Source: Earliella scabrosa (lineage: Eukaryota; Basidiomycota; Agaricomycetes; Polyporales; Polyporaceae). From it: a stretch of 64,000 bases of DNA. Below, piece by piece: positions 1-10,734 of the stretch. The notes below the pieces were generated by a model. That model searched no databases and was not told the origin of the DNA. It saw only the letters and a program-made list of their open reading frames with translations. The stretch covers positions 1-64,000 of the forward strand of contig JABYQQ010000007.1 in NCBI GenBank assembly GCA_022605405.1. The letters are read 5' to 3'. The position numbers and the translations under genes were made by a program. Position 1 is the stretch's first letter. Each line of letters opens with the position of its first letter.

Positions 1-424
<424 letters not shown>

Positions 425-1299
425 AGTCCAAATGTCGCCGATGTATCTCGTATCCTTTGTTGTAGCTCTGATTATTGTGCGGACCCGATCACCTAGATGG
501 CAACTATCCTTTTCGCGGTTCTCGTGCTCGCCCTGGACGCTCCTTCCCCATGTACCAACCTCGATCCCACTCCAACCCCCTCCCCCTGTGATCTACGGGC
601 TTTTTCCGCACGTCTTGTCATCGCGATATACTACTACTATCCCTCGTACGTGTACGTGTCGCGCCTTGCCTGTTGTAATACCCCTCGCGTCGAATCTGCT
701 CCCCTCCTCTGATGCCACGACTCGTGTCACGGTCTTGTCTCGTCTATCTCCCCCTGTCTTCCGCTCCCGACTCGTCATGATCAACGTGCTTTGTCTAACT
801 GTTGTAGCTACATGGTGCGCGGTGGCTTTGCGTAGCGTTACATGTCCATCTGTATTAATTCGAACACACGCATACACGATCAAATACGTTACTCTTTGCC
901 CGAGTTCCGGCCGGGAGCGGTGGGGTGACACTCTAGTTGGTTGGGAGTTGTGGTACGTGCGACTTACTCGTCTACGAGGCTGATTCTCCTTCGTCAGGAA
1001 ATGGGCATGGGCGAAGTCGCCTGCACATATCGTTTCGATTCGCTTCCACAGGATCGTCGCGAAGCGGAATATTCCCAGTTACCGTTCAGAGTCTCCGTAT
1101 GAAAACCAATATACGGTGACTATGTTCGTATCCAAGATGAGTACTGTACAACAATACTCCTCGTCCCAATTATATCTCATGATTCGACGCCGCGTTCCCA
1201 AGTCGCGGAGCTAGCACAACCCGCCAATTGACTTCGCTGTCGCCTCCAGAGGCAGAGGCACTCCGCCGCGCGATATCTCCTACTGAGGTGGACAGCAAA
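425..1299. other. Non-coding stretch downstream of HOG1
   Basis: Open frames here are short, poorly coding and overlap each other on both strands. The interval probably holds the HOG1 3' untranslated region and the 3' side of the convergent F-box-like gene. I see no repeat or RNA gene in it. Confidence 0.5.
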
Positions 1300-2505
1300 T
1301 CAGCCCCGACGCTCGAACGGGTGCAACCGACGGGAACGTACCTGCTTGATGTATCCACCGTTGCACACGAGCAACAGCTCAGGACGCTCGATCGGCCTCG
1401 GGAACTCGACAACCTTGACGAGCTCGACGCGAGCCTCCTCGCACGCCTTCACAGCCGCCGTCCATCCGTACGGGTCCTCTCGTCCAGTCAGCACAACGAT
1501 CCTGCGCCTCCTCTGCTCGCTGTCCTCCTCCTTCCGGCCTCCTCTGCCGTTGCTGCTACCCATGAACCCCCTACGCACGGCGGATGCGACGTTGTACTCG
1601 ATGAGCGTGCTGTACGCCGCGCGGCCCGCGATGTGCACCACGGGCGGGGCTTCGATCGTGAGCGTCTCAAGCGAGCGCGGGGGGCGGAGCGTCTTCAGGA
1701 ACACCGGGTTCTCAAGATGGAGCTCCACGAGGTTCGGGAACGCCTCGAGCAGGCACGCCGCCGGGCAGCGCTCCCTGTGTCCGTCCGCACGCAGACGGGG
1801 CCACGTCGGCTCGCGCTCGCACTCGCACTGCGGGTAGTGCGTGAGCCGGAGGAAGGTCACGCCCGCGAGCGGGGGCGCGCCGAACCGACAGTCCTCGACA
1901 CGCTTCGCGGGCACGACGTACGTGTCGAGGTGGAGGTGCGTGAGCGAAGGGAAGTGCTGGAGCAGCTCGCAGATGAGCATGGCGATGGCCGCGTGGTGCA
2001 CGAGCGGGGACTCTCCCGGGGGCGTCGTGAGCGTGAAGGAGGTGCAGTCGCCGAGGAGGAGGCGGAAGCGTCTCAGGCGCACATCCAGGTTGTAGTCGCG
2101 GAGCGGGAAGCTGTCCATCCGGACGTGGGACCGCTTGAAGAGTGCGGAGTACGGCGGTGCGGGCTCGACCGCTGGGAGGTCGAAGGCGGTCGGCCAGCGG
2201 TACTTGGACTTGAACAGGGCGCGGGGGTCGACGTCGGGGGCGACGCGCGCGGCGACGTCCTTGTAGAGTTCGATTTCGGACTCGCTCTGCCTCCCGGCGG
2301 GGTCAATGATCACGTAGCGGACGGCGACGTTGACGAGGATGTCGTAGAGACGGGGGTGGACCGCGGACATGGTGTCGAAGAGCTCCAGGCGTCCGGTAGG
2401 GGATTCGGTGCTCACCCACAGCTCTTTGAGAATTTGCTCGAGTGTCTCCGTGGGCAAGGGCGCCGCCGTGCGTGAGATTTGGACACTCATCCTGGGATGC
2501 TCCAA
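1300..2505 (-). CDS. F-box-like protein, single exon
   Basis: An intronless frame of 401 codons. The N-terminus (LPTETLEQILKELW, then LFDTMSAVHPRLYDILVNVA) has the pattern of mushroom F-box-like proteins, whose F-box recruits SKP1 in SCF ubiquitin ligases. The rest has leucine-rich segments (FPSLTHLHLDT, FPNLVELHLEN) like the substrate-binding half of these proteins. The start at 2505 gives MEHPRMS; a second in-frame ATG at 2490 is equally possible. Near the C-terminus, after GGYIKQ, a perfect donor GTACGT is followed by an acceptor after which the next codon is TAG, so the protein may end 13 residues earlier. The substrate cannot be inferred. A long antisense frame on the + strand over the same bases is a shadow. 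Confidence 0.7.
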   Translation of the reverse strand: MEHPRMSVQISRTAAPLPTETLEQILKELWVSTESPTGRLELFDTMSAVHPRLYDILVNVAVRYVIIDPAGRQSESEIELYKDVAARVAPDVDPRALFKSKYRWPTAFDLPAVEPAPPYSALFKRSHVRMDSFPLRDYNLDVRLRRFRLLLGDCTSFTLTTPPGESPLVHHAAIAMLICELLQHFPSLTHLHLDTYVVPAKRVEDCRFGAPPLAGVTFLRLTHYPQCECEREPTWPRLRADGHRERCPAACLLEAFPNLVELHLENPVFLKTLRPPRSLETLTIEAPPVVHIAGRAAYSTLIEYNVASAVRRGFMGSSNGRGGRKEEDSEQRRRRIVVLTGREDPYGWTAAVKACEEARVELVKVVEFPRPIERPELLLVCNGGYIKQVRSRRLHPFERRG

Positions 2506-2816
2506 GCTGAAGGGAAGGACAGACGACGTCGGGGTGAGCGGTGTCGGTTATTTTATGAGGGAGACTTTAGGGGGACGGTGCAATTTCAGTGGTTGCCTTT
2601 CCAGGTGTACCCGCCCATTGCCGCACTGCCACACGGTCGCGGCATGGCTCTCAGGCACCGAGGTAGTCTCAGGAAGCGCTCGAACGACCTTGTCCTCTCC
2701 GAATCGTGGCGACGTTGTGCTCTCGACGCCGAATACAACGCCTGCCCTCTCTAGCCGGATATGTCTGCTCATATATACCGCGAGAGCCCTGCGTTGCGTC
2801 TCACTCCCTTGCCACC

Positions 2817-4972
2817 ATGGGACAGCGCAGCTCTCGCTTCGAGGTCTGGGCACAGCGTTACACTCGCCATGACCAGCCGCGTTCCGATACGCACCCACCG
2901 CAGGCGCATGAGGAGCAGATGCGCAAGACTGCAGGATGCACGAAGTTGGTGGATGATGTGATCATCGACAATATCACACCCTTGCTGGATTTAGCAGACA
3001 TCTTGAAGATGCGCGAGGCGAGTCATCGTCACCGTATTGACAAGACGACATCTATCTGACCCTCTCTTCGTTGCCCAAGATTGACTTGCAGTTCAAAAAC
3101 TGCTCCCAGGCTCCAGTGGTCTGGAAGCGTATCCTCGAGCGCACGGCAAACACACTCCCTCCTGTCCCGCCCACCGCGCGGTACGCGTTCCCGAAGCTCA
3201 CTAGCATCGAGGCCGAGCGACTGGTCACCCGCGCGTCCACTCTGCCTGAGCAGTGGAACAAGGACACTATACCCTGCCTGCGTCGGTGGGACATCGACGC
3301 TCATCGCGTCGTCCTCGAGATGTCTCTCCTTCCGGGAGGTCACTACCTCGTTGCGGCCATGACGGATCGTTCTCGCACGCGCTACTCCGTCGAAGTGTTC
3401 ACCTCCGACTTCAAGTACTCCTTGGGTTTCCCGGTCGCGCGCCTCGATACCCCGACCCGGGCGTTCGATCTACAGGCGAAGTACATGACGATCCATGGAC
3501 AGCAAGGCATTGTCGTCGCGTTTGTGTGTAGGAGGTACAGACGCGATCGCTACGAAGATAGGTGAGCATTCCACTATAATATCGCGAGACGGTTGCATCT
3601 CCCGCTACACGCTCACGGATCAGAAGACTTGGCGACATCAACAAGATCCCCGTCGACTTGGACTTCACCTTCCGCAACATTGTCAAGTACGAGTGCTCGG
3701 TCGTCCACATACCGCTCGCCTCTCTCGAGCTCCTATGCAACGATGATACCCCAGCGAATCCTCGCGAGTATCGCACCTTGGCCTTACAGCAGCGGCGCCC
3801 GTTCCAGCTTCTGACCGAGATAACCTCGCGCTCTCGGATCGGGAACATGGTGGTGGACGAACACGTCCTTGAGGGGCCGTTCATCGCAGTCCTCAAAACT
3901 CCTGATCGTATTGTGTACAAGAACCTCAATGGCGGGCTGGCGACGACAATGTACTGCTCTGCTCACCCCAGCTATCAGGAGTTAGTGCGTGCGCTTCCTT
4001 AGTTCTCAGTCTCTCATGGATGCTCATAGTCCCGGATGCGTGTCTTAGCCCCATGCCATTATGGCTTTCACAGTCCTTCCGAACCAACAGCAACTTCTCG
4101 TGGTACGCCATGCAGGCACTCCTGTGCACCCTGACACCAGAGATACAGCTCAACACTTGGGACCGTTCTACTTCCTTGAGCTATACGATATCATCGACGC
4201 CCCTGGTCAAACGGTCACACTGAGCGCCGCCTCTCGGAGCGCAGTGCACGACGCAGACGGGAACTACTGGGAGAAGGTCTGGATATCCGACCACGGCCTA
4301 GGCCCGTCGCTGGCGTCCGATCCGTCAATTCGCTCCTACATGCACTCCAGACACTCGCACGACCCGGACTCACGCCGCGCCGTCTACCCAAAGCCCATCG
4401 TCCTCTTCGTCAAGCCAGCACTCTCCTACGGCGTCTACTACGAGCCCATCGTCCCCATTGCTGTCTCTCGTCAGCCCGACAAAGCAGTGAACTACGTCTA
4501 CACGCTGACGGACGACGACTCGTTCATGGACACCGACCCGCTTCCGGCGCACTACCAGAGCTTGAAGGACATATACGAGCACCGCGTCCTACCCGGCTCG
4601 ACGCGCCCCATCATCTGCTCCATCCCGCGCCGCACCGTGCGCTCGAACAAGTTCGAGATCCGCATACTCGGCGGCATCTGGGACGAGCAGCTCCTCGCGG
4701 CCCAGGGAGCCATGGGCGCGCAAGTCGCAGAGAATGCTGGGGCGCAAGAAAGCGGAGCGGACTCTGACTCTGACTCTGACTCTGACTCTGACTCCGAGCC
4801 GACGGTGAAAGTCGCGCGCCGGTTCGCGCTCGAGCCGGGCGACCTCTCCGACGTCTCCTCGATTGCATGGGACGAGACTATCGGCAGGCTGTGTGTCGGG
4901 TACGCGGGAGAGACGCGGATCGCGGTTTTTGACTTTGCGGGGGCGCCCATCCCGGAGGCAGGCGCGGTATAA
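2817..4972 (+). CDS. F-box domain protein with acidic Ser-Asp repeat
   Basis: A multi-exon gene of about 690 codons. The first exon starts at MGQRSS and contains an F-box-like helix (LVDDVIIDNITPLLDLADIL). Later exons are well defined: ~3041-3561, 3624-3984 and 4049-4972, with GT-AG introns of 62 and 64 bases in the right phase. The second exon contains the conserved APVVWKRIL that follows F-boxes in this group. Residues near the end form (Ser-Asp)6 encoded by a GACTCT hexamer array, then a beta-propeller-like strand (IGRLCVGYAGETRIAVFDF). The join between the F-box exon and the second exon is not clean: the frame shifts between about 3020 and 3041, and the only GT..AG there would be 23 bases long. 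This may be a frameshift, an unusual splice or a sequence error. Likely an SCF adaptor; target unknown. Confidence 0.68.
4760..4793 (+). repeat. GACTCT hexamer microsatellite in coding sequence
   Basis: About five and a half copies of the hexamer GACTCT in frame, encoding alternating Asp and Ser in the acidic linker of the F-box gene. Copy number in such arrays usually varies between strains; the unit keeps the frame. Confidence 0.9.
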
Positions 4973-5459
4973 GTCAACAACTGTGGAGGAGCCTGGGATT
5001 GGAATGTGGGGATAGGACTTGGGTTAGCTGGTGTCTGATGTAGAGGGACGAGTGGCACGCAGTGGGACTCGGAGATCTCGATTTCAACAGCCTGTCGAGG
5101 CCAGCCGACGGGGAAGCCCGTACATAGATCGCGCGCGGTCGTACGACGCCTCAATGCGCGGTGCTATCACGAAAAGTCTGCGACGTTCATCAATGCACGC
5201 TCAATATATGACTGTGGGACGAAGGTGCTCCATGCGTCCACTTTTGTGTGCGGTTCAATATGTACGTCGGATAATAGATAGACAGACCAGTCTTGGGGCG
5301 TACAGACGCGATGCGACACTACCGGAGCCCTCGCCACCGCCAAATGTCTCTCTAGAGAACTACATGGCGGAGACATCAGACGAACGTGCGCAGTGACTGG
5401 GACACGAGACAAAGGACACGCCTGCCCCCATAGAGCTCGTCTTGGGTCGTAATGGACGC
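4973..5459. other. Convergent intergenic region
   Basis: It lies between the 3' ends of the F-box gene (+) and the ISG12-like gene (-). No convincing coding frame, repeat or RNA gene was seen. Confidence 0.5.
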
Positions 5460-6432
5460 CTACCGACGGCCAGTGGTCGCGCCCATGGACGTCAGCTTCG
5501 AGAAGACGCCTCCTGTACGCGGGCCGTAAGATCGGGATTGCCAGCCTGAAGCGAACGAGCCTGGTGCAGTAGCCGGGTGAGCGGACAAAACGGCTAGAAA
5601 TGACAATGCGAGCACTCACGCGCGCGGACGCCGCCAGACCCGAAGCCTGCCCGGCTGAGCAGGGCTTTGTTCACCATTCGAAGGATCGCAGTGAGACCTG
5701 GATATACGCCACGAGGAGATCAGACGTCGTGTTAGCGCAGTGCACGGTTAAAGCCGGTGATCGGGCGCACGATGGGTACGACGAGACGTCATCCAACCGC
5801 ATAGTACTGTGTGGAGACCATGCCAGTGACTATATACGCACCTTCGAGCACCCACTGAACGGGTAGCGTGATTGCTTTGACAGCAACGTTAACCGTTCTC
5901 CCTAAGACCGTCAAGATCGTCTGGCCGAGAGAGCCTACGAAGGCGAACACGGCGGGGACGAGCGCGCAGAGTACGCATAAGGCGGCCACGAGTGCGATGA
6001 GGCCAAGGATGACGAATGCGGCGAGCTTGCACTTATCCGGGTGTTCCTCAACGAATTGACCGATCGCGGTGGGGACGTAGAGGATGAAATCGAGTATCTC
6101 TGAGCCCAGAAGTCAAGGAATAGTTGGGGAAATGTTCCACGCCAGTAGCACAGCGAGTGCATGGGAGGGACGTACTGGCGAGGAACTCGCGAATAGTGTC
6201 CACGATGACTCCACCTTCCGGCATCGTGGGTAACTGGCCTGGGTGGGACCATCGGGTGTTGGGGAGCTGACTCGGATAGCAAGCCTTTGGAATGGTACAT
6301 ACGAATCTCGCGAATGCGAGTCATGAAATCAGGGAAAGCCAGTATCGCTGGAAGTCGGTTTGGTCGACAAGTTGAGTGAGCTGGACCGAGAACGAAAAAC
6401 GACGCACCTTGATTCTCGGGAAGCGGAGACAT
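5460..6432 (-). CDS. ISG12-like (IFI6/IFI27 family) small membrane protein
   Basis: Six exons read on the minus strand: 6432-6408, 6347-6303, 6238-6176, 6099-5842, 5697-5620 and 5560-5460. All introns are GT-AG (59-144 bases) and phases agree, giving 189 residues. Residues about 69-99 form a hydrophobic membrane segment (FVILGLIALVAALCVLCALV). Residues 144-186 match the hallmark of the Ifi-6-16/ISG12 family: SRAGFGSGGVRA, then SFASGWQS, then GGVFSKLTSMGATTG, the usual small-residue hairpin. In animals these proteins sit in mitochondria or the nuclear envelope and affect apoptosis and antiviral responses; the fungal role is unknown. The very short first exon and the long fourth intron are the least certain points. 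A GTAGG just before the stop could be another donor. Related in family only to the gene at 46.4 kb. Confidence 0.72.
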
Positions 6433-7345
6433 GGCTCTAGTTGTGGCGAGACAGTAGGACAGCTGAAGCTTGTATAGGTTGAAGAAGGGAAGAGAGAGAC
6501 AGAGAGGCTTGAGGATGGCGAATGACAAACTACACATGGAGTGCGTGCGGTATGTGCAAGGCACAAATGAACGGGCCGAATATCCAGCTGAGAGAAGAGG
6601 AAGCCTGATCAACGCTGGATCATGTGCACGTTTGTCTATAAAACGAGGAGCAGATTTCGTTCAATCTTCTGTTCGTGACAGAGAAGTCCGGTCCACCTGT
6701 GGATAGTCGTTGAGTTCAGCCTAGTCGTAGTCCGACTGGTCGAATATCCTAACCCCGGTCCTTACTCATGAAGAGGGAGTCGTTTGTGACCCCGGTCCTT
6801 ACTCATGAAGAGGGAGTCGTTTGTGAGCACTCGGAAAGCACCTACTCCATGCCAATCTGGCGTAACACTAGTGGGTGAACATAGAACTCCTCGGTGTCAT
6901 AGTACGTAGTCATCTTACTTACCAGGGTGCTCAGGGCAGCACTACTAGTGGAACTCCTCGTCCGCTATGGCAACTGTCGAGCTACTACTGGGCCATGTCA
7001 GGAGCCGGATGTCACCCACAGTCATGGAGTCTCTCAGTGGTTGAGGTTGTGCTGAGTCTTCGAATAGCAGCGACGGGCTAACTCGGAGACACCGTGGGAA
7101 CTGTCGTGGTCGTCCGCGATACGTAGACGCCCGATATCTCTCGGCATGGGCGCGGATGAGTGACGTCACGAGCATGAACAGGCCTACGCGAAAGCCGAGG
7201 GTGACCGTACTCGGACTTGTCCATGGTCCACATTCGTGCTCGCTCACTTCTCGCTCTCGCTTTGCTCTCTACCGTTCAACGGCCCGCTCTCGTCGCCGCA
7301 TCGCTCTCCCAGTGTCCCATCCCAGCTCTCTCTCGTCCATTCAGC
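6433..7345. other. Intergenic region with shared upstream sequences
   Basis: Divergent spacer between the ISG12-like gene (-) and the small conserved gene (+). It contains the 37-bp duplication and a TATA-like TATAAAAC near 6640 on the + strand. I see no coding frame I would support, apart from a possible N-terminal extension of the next gene beginning at ATG 7223. Confidence 0.5.
6752..6825. repeat. Perfect 37-bp tandem duplication
   Basis: Two identical head-to-tail copies, 6752-6788 and 6789-6825, each starting ACCCCGGTCC and ending GTCGTTTGTG. They sit in non-coding sequence upstream of the minus-strand ISG12-like gene. The identity suggests a recent slippage or repair event. Confidence 0.95.
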
Positions 7346-7927
7346 ATGTCCGACCCCGCCCAGCTCTCGCCCTCTTCCCCCGAGTTCCTCCAGGACCGCC
7401 TGTCCACGCTCCTCGCCTCGCCCCACATCCACTTCAACAAACCCCCGATGCTCAAGAACATCCGCATGGGCCCCGGCCCCGTCGATCTCTTCAGCACCCG
7501 CTTCATGAACTTCTTCACTAACGATGCCACTGGCGTCGTCGCCGGCAAGGAGGTCGACCACGACGGGCTCAAACAGGCCCTCCTCGCGCTCCAGCGCAAG
7601 TGGAACGCTCAGGAGAATAGTTTCGTCGCTCAGGACTCTGCTCAGAAGGTGCGTGAGTGCGCAGAAATACCCAGCTTGCTGCTTCTACATCCGTCGCACG
7701 CCCCTCGTGCGTGTTCGGACTCCGTAGCCGACCACCAAGTTCGCATGGACCCGCTCGGACCAGAAACACCCAGCAGAGGTCACCGCGTCTGCCGAGTAAG
7801 CCCACTCTCGATCCGTCTCTCTGGCCGTGCTCTTGACGGGAAGAACAGAGTGAAGGAGGAAGGTGGTACCTCGCGGATCAGCCATCTCACCCTCGATGGC
7901 GACGAGTCCCTGTTCACTTCATCCTAA
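7346..7927 (+). CDS. Small conserved fungal protein of unknown function
   Basis: Three exons, 7346-7648, 7728-7795 and 7849-7927, give 149 residues. The protein begins MSDPAQLSPSSPEF and has an evenly conserved-looking core (GPVDLFSTRFMNFFTNDATG, then GKEVDHDGLKQALLALQ) and a distinctive end (SHLTLDGDESLFTSS). Its cysteine-free, helix-forming layout suggests a compact soluble domain; I recognise no characterised family. An in-frame ATG at 7223 would add a 41-residue hydrophobic and arginine-containing leader resembling a signal or mitochondrial presequence, so the start is uncertain. The 5' leader and 3' end are repeated with the middle missing at 10.43-10.70 kb. Confidence 0.72.
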   Translation: MSDPAQLSPSSPEFLQDRLSTLLASPHIHFNKPPMLKNIRMGPGPVDLFSTRFMNFFTNDATGVVAGKEVDHDGLKQALLALQRKWNAQENSFVAQDSAQKVRECAEIPSLLLLHPSHAPRACSDSVADHQVRMDPLGPETPSRGHRVCRVSPLSIRLSGRALDGKNRVKEEGGTSRISHLTLDGDESLFTSS

Positions 7928-8202
7928 CTGCCTCACACAAGCGGTTAGGTTGCATGGTGTTTACTCGCTTGTATTCGTACTCCCTCTGCTCAATGTATAT
8001 CGCAAGAATCAAAAATGACCCAGGCGGACAGCCTGGTTATCGCGAAAGATCTACACATGGCGATTACACCAACGTGCACCAGCGGTCTCCGTTAAGCGTT
8101 TCACGGTTCATGTGTGTTCGCGTACAGGGTGTAAATACAGCCGTTCGCATCCATGGCGCAACTCATCAGAGCTATGTACTCGACGGGGTCCCGTAACATG
8201 CG

Positions 8203-10303
8203 TCAAAGCTGCGTTCCAGTCAGAAGATGGAAGTGGAAGTTGTCATGCTCCCGCGTTATGAGCCCTCCCCGCCGAACGTCAGGGTGCCATTCGCCATTGT
8301 TGGGAGCAATGTCGCTCGGGTACCGCGCCTCGCCTGCCTTCCCGCACCAGTCAAAGTCGACTAGCACCACCCGATCGCCCACGACCAGCACGTTCGGCCT
8401 CCGAAGGTCCCCAAACACAAGCCCGTTCTCGTGCAGCATCTTCACCGCCGACCGAAGCGAGTCGACGCGTGCAGGCGACGCCTTGCGCCGGTCCCACAGC
8501 TCCCCGTCCTCGACGTAATCCATGACGACGACGTACAAGCCCATGCTCGGCTCAAAGCTGCAGTACCGAAGCTTCGGTGCGAGCGAGGAGGCCGCGAGTA
8601 CCGCATGCGCCGCCTCGTTGTACTTGTATGCAAACTTGACGGCGACCAACTCGGCTGGGGAGTCGCCGGGTGCCTCCTTCGCCTCGGCGACGAACAACGC
8701 CTTGTCGTTGTAGTGCGGCACCAAGCGCTGCGTGTACGTGAGGGCGAAGGACTGCTTGCTCGTGCGGTCGCGATAGCTCGTGAAGTGCGGGCCGATGTAG
8801 TGCGAACCAGCGCGAGCCCTGCCCGGGGCGGTCGGCACCGAGCGTATGCCTGCGACCACCTTGACATAGTAGTCGTCCAGCTCATTGAGAGCCCCCTTGA
8901 TCGCACGGAAAAGCCTCGCCATACGATATACCGCATCGTCGAGGGGAGAGCGGTCCTTCGCATTTTGGCGCGGCACGACAGAGATGTAGTCCGTCAGGTT
9001 CTCCACGATGAGCTCGTCGGCGAACACGGCGCCGCTGACCATAATGTTGGGGCCGGTCATGCCCGTGAGCAGCGTCGGACAACAACAAGCGTCCCTGACA
9101 TCCTTGGCCTCGGAACAAGGCAAATTAGCGATACATGGATCATTATTCGTCGGAACAGTCTTACTACGTCAGACGAAACAACAGCGACGAAGTCGCACTC
9201 GCATTGGGCAATGGGATCGGAACTGCCAACGCCAGGCTCAACCTTGGCCTCCTCAAAGGCAACAACAGGTTCGTATCCATTTGGCGCCTTGGCTGAGACG
9301 ACATGGCCATCTGGCCTGACCTCCCGGTTGTCCAGCTTGATCGTGATTTCTCGCAGAAAATCCGGGTGTACCGCGTCGTACATTATGGGATGTAGAGCCA
9401 TGATTCGCTGGTCTTGCGTGACATGAAGATCAACCGCCGCTTCGACGAATTTGCGTGCGTGATCAAGCTCGTCGGGAGTGAGATCAGAATCCTCGAGCTC
9501 GGCCAAGGTCCGACGGAAATTGGTGAACACGGGATGGTAGATGGCAATCGGAGGAGGAGCAAGTTCGAGCGGACGGTAGTTGTACACTGCGTCGACCTTG
9601 GAGCGTACTTGGGTCTGCTTACGGGCGCTGATCGTGGCCCCTGCCGACGGTGACTCTCGGTGCTGCGCGGCGCGAGCGATAGCCTCACGATGTGCTGGGG
9701 AACGTGTAACAGGAATACGACATCCAGACGCACCCAGACTCACCAATCTGTCCCTCGGACTCATCCGACTTGTACACGGCGGGCAATGTTGACGGCCGGG
9801 GTGGGGTGATTAGAGCTAGGCGAGGAGGATACCGTGACGTATGTATGAGCCATAGGAGACATGGAGAAAGAGCCTGGACGCACAGAACACCACAATGTGG
9901 GGGGAGCCTGCCATCTCTTTCAATGATTGGGAGGGTGATACCGGAAACGCGTGCTCATCAATGTAAGCGTCGTTGACCTTGCCATAGGCCCTATTCAGAT
10001 GGCCGACTGTGGGGTGGGAGGGGTGAATGTCTTCATCAAGCTGCACCAGAATGAGCATACAGGGGCGATTCCGTCGAGGGCTGGGCGTACCCGATATAAG
10101 TCGACGTCAATCGCAGAGTCCGCATAATCTGCCGGCAGAAACAATTCCCTACGGACGACTTGGCGGATGGAAGCCATCAGATCTGTAACAGTAACGTCGC
10201 CACTGGAGGGTGTGTATATTATGTAGAATGCGTAGCCTGTGGTAGAATGACGGGACGAGCTGAGCGCAGACGGGCGTCGCAAAACTGTGATCTCAAACAC
10301 CAT
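8203..10303 (-). CDS. Crinkler-like protein with nuclease-like core and kinase-like C-terminus
   Basis: Five exons (10303-10091, 10040-9884, 9815-9744, 9694-9165, 9108-8203) with GT-AG introns of 49-68 bases encode 625 residues. Residues 1-125 resemble a Crinkler N-terminal ubiquitin-like header: they end in a strand like those that close these domains (GSPHIVVF). Residues 274-298 have the spacing of a PD-(D/E)XK nuclease: RPDG (Asp276), then Glu296-Ala-Lys298. Residues 480-580 resemble an atypical protein kinase: VAVK (Lys482), MDYVEDGEL hinge, GDLRRPN (Asp558, Asn563; the canonical His-Arg-Asp is replaced) and DFDW (Asp575) instead of DFG. This architecture is known in Crinkler-type (CR) effectors of oomycetes and many fungi, where the C-terminal domains are thought to act in host nuclei or in genome conflict. 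Header assignment is less certain than the kinase-like part. Confidence 0.72.
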
Positions 10304-10429
10304 TGATGAGACTAGAGACGAAGCCTTGAGCTCGAGAGGAGGAGTGTGGTCAGAGACTCAGAACTCGAGAAATGGCGTTCAACCACGACACGTGAGTCTG
10401 TGTGACACGCTGGTCACAATTGCGTGCGT

Positions 10430-10700
10430 CGTTACGTCACAGGGGATATAAGTATTCTTAGCATCGCACGCGAAAGCAGGCGAAAGCCGACTAGCTCACC
10501 GGCGGACTCACCGCACTTGTCCATGATCTCCATCTGTGCTTGCTCAACGTTCAGCCATCGCCGTCACCCTCGACGGTGACGAGTCTCTCTTCGCTTCTTC
10601 CTGATTGCTTCGCCGCGTTTACGGACTTGTGCTCGATGTGTATCACAAGATGACCCCGGCGGAGGGACGTATGGATAGCGAAAGATCTACACATGGCGAG
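10430..10700 (+). pseudogene. Internally deleted copy of the 7.2-8.06 kb gene
   Basis: The left part (about 10488-10549, including CACTTGTCCATG) matches the leader around 7190-7250. It then jumps directly to the last codons (ACCCTCGACGG, encoding TLDGDESLF.SS and stop) and continues through the 3' flank to GATCTACACATGGCGA, matching 8044-8063. The whole middle of the coding sequence and both introns are missing, so no protein can be made beyond a short fusion. It may have arisen by deletion within a full duplicate. It starts directly upstream of the Crinkler-like gene in the opposite orientation. Confidence 0.8.
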
Positions 10701-10734
10701 GCTATCCGCAACTCGACAAACCGCGCTCGGAGTT

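Noticed and set aside
1228..2475. 415-codon + strand frame over the F-box-like gene
   Set aside because: It is Arg/Glu/Val-rich, as expected of an antisense shadow of a GC-rich gene; the minus strand frame has the family motifs.
4760..4793. Repeat expansion that breaks the F-box gene
   Set aside because: The unit is six bases, so the frame is kept; it simply encodes an acidic Ser-Asp linker.
7223..7345. N-terminal extension of the small conserved gene as certain coding sequence
   Set aside because: The extension is in frame, but the good start context at MSDPAQ and the conserved start of the domain favour the internal ATG; kept only as an alternative.
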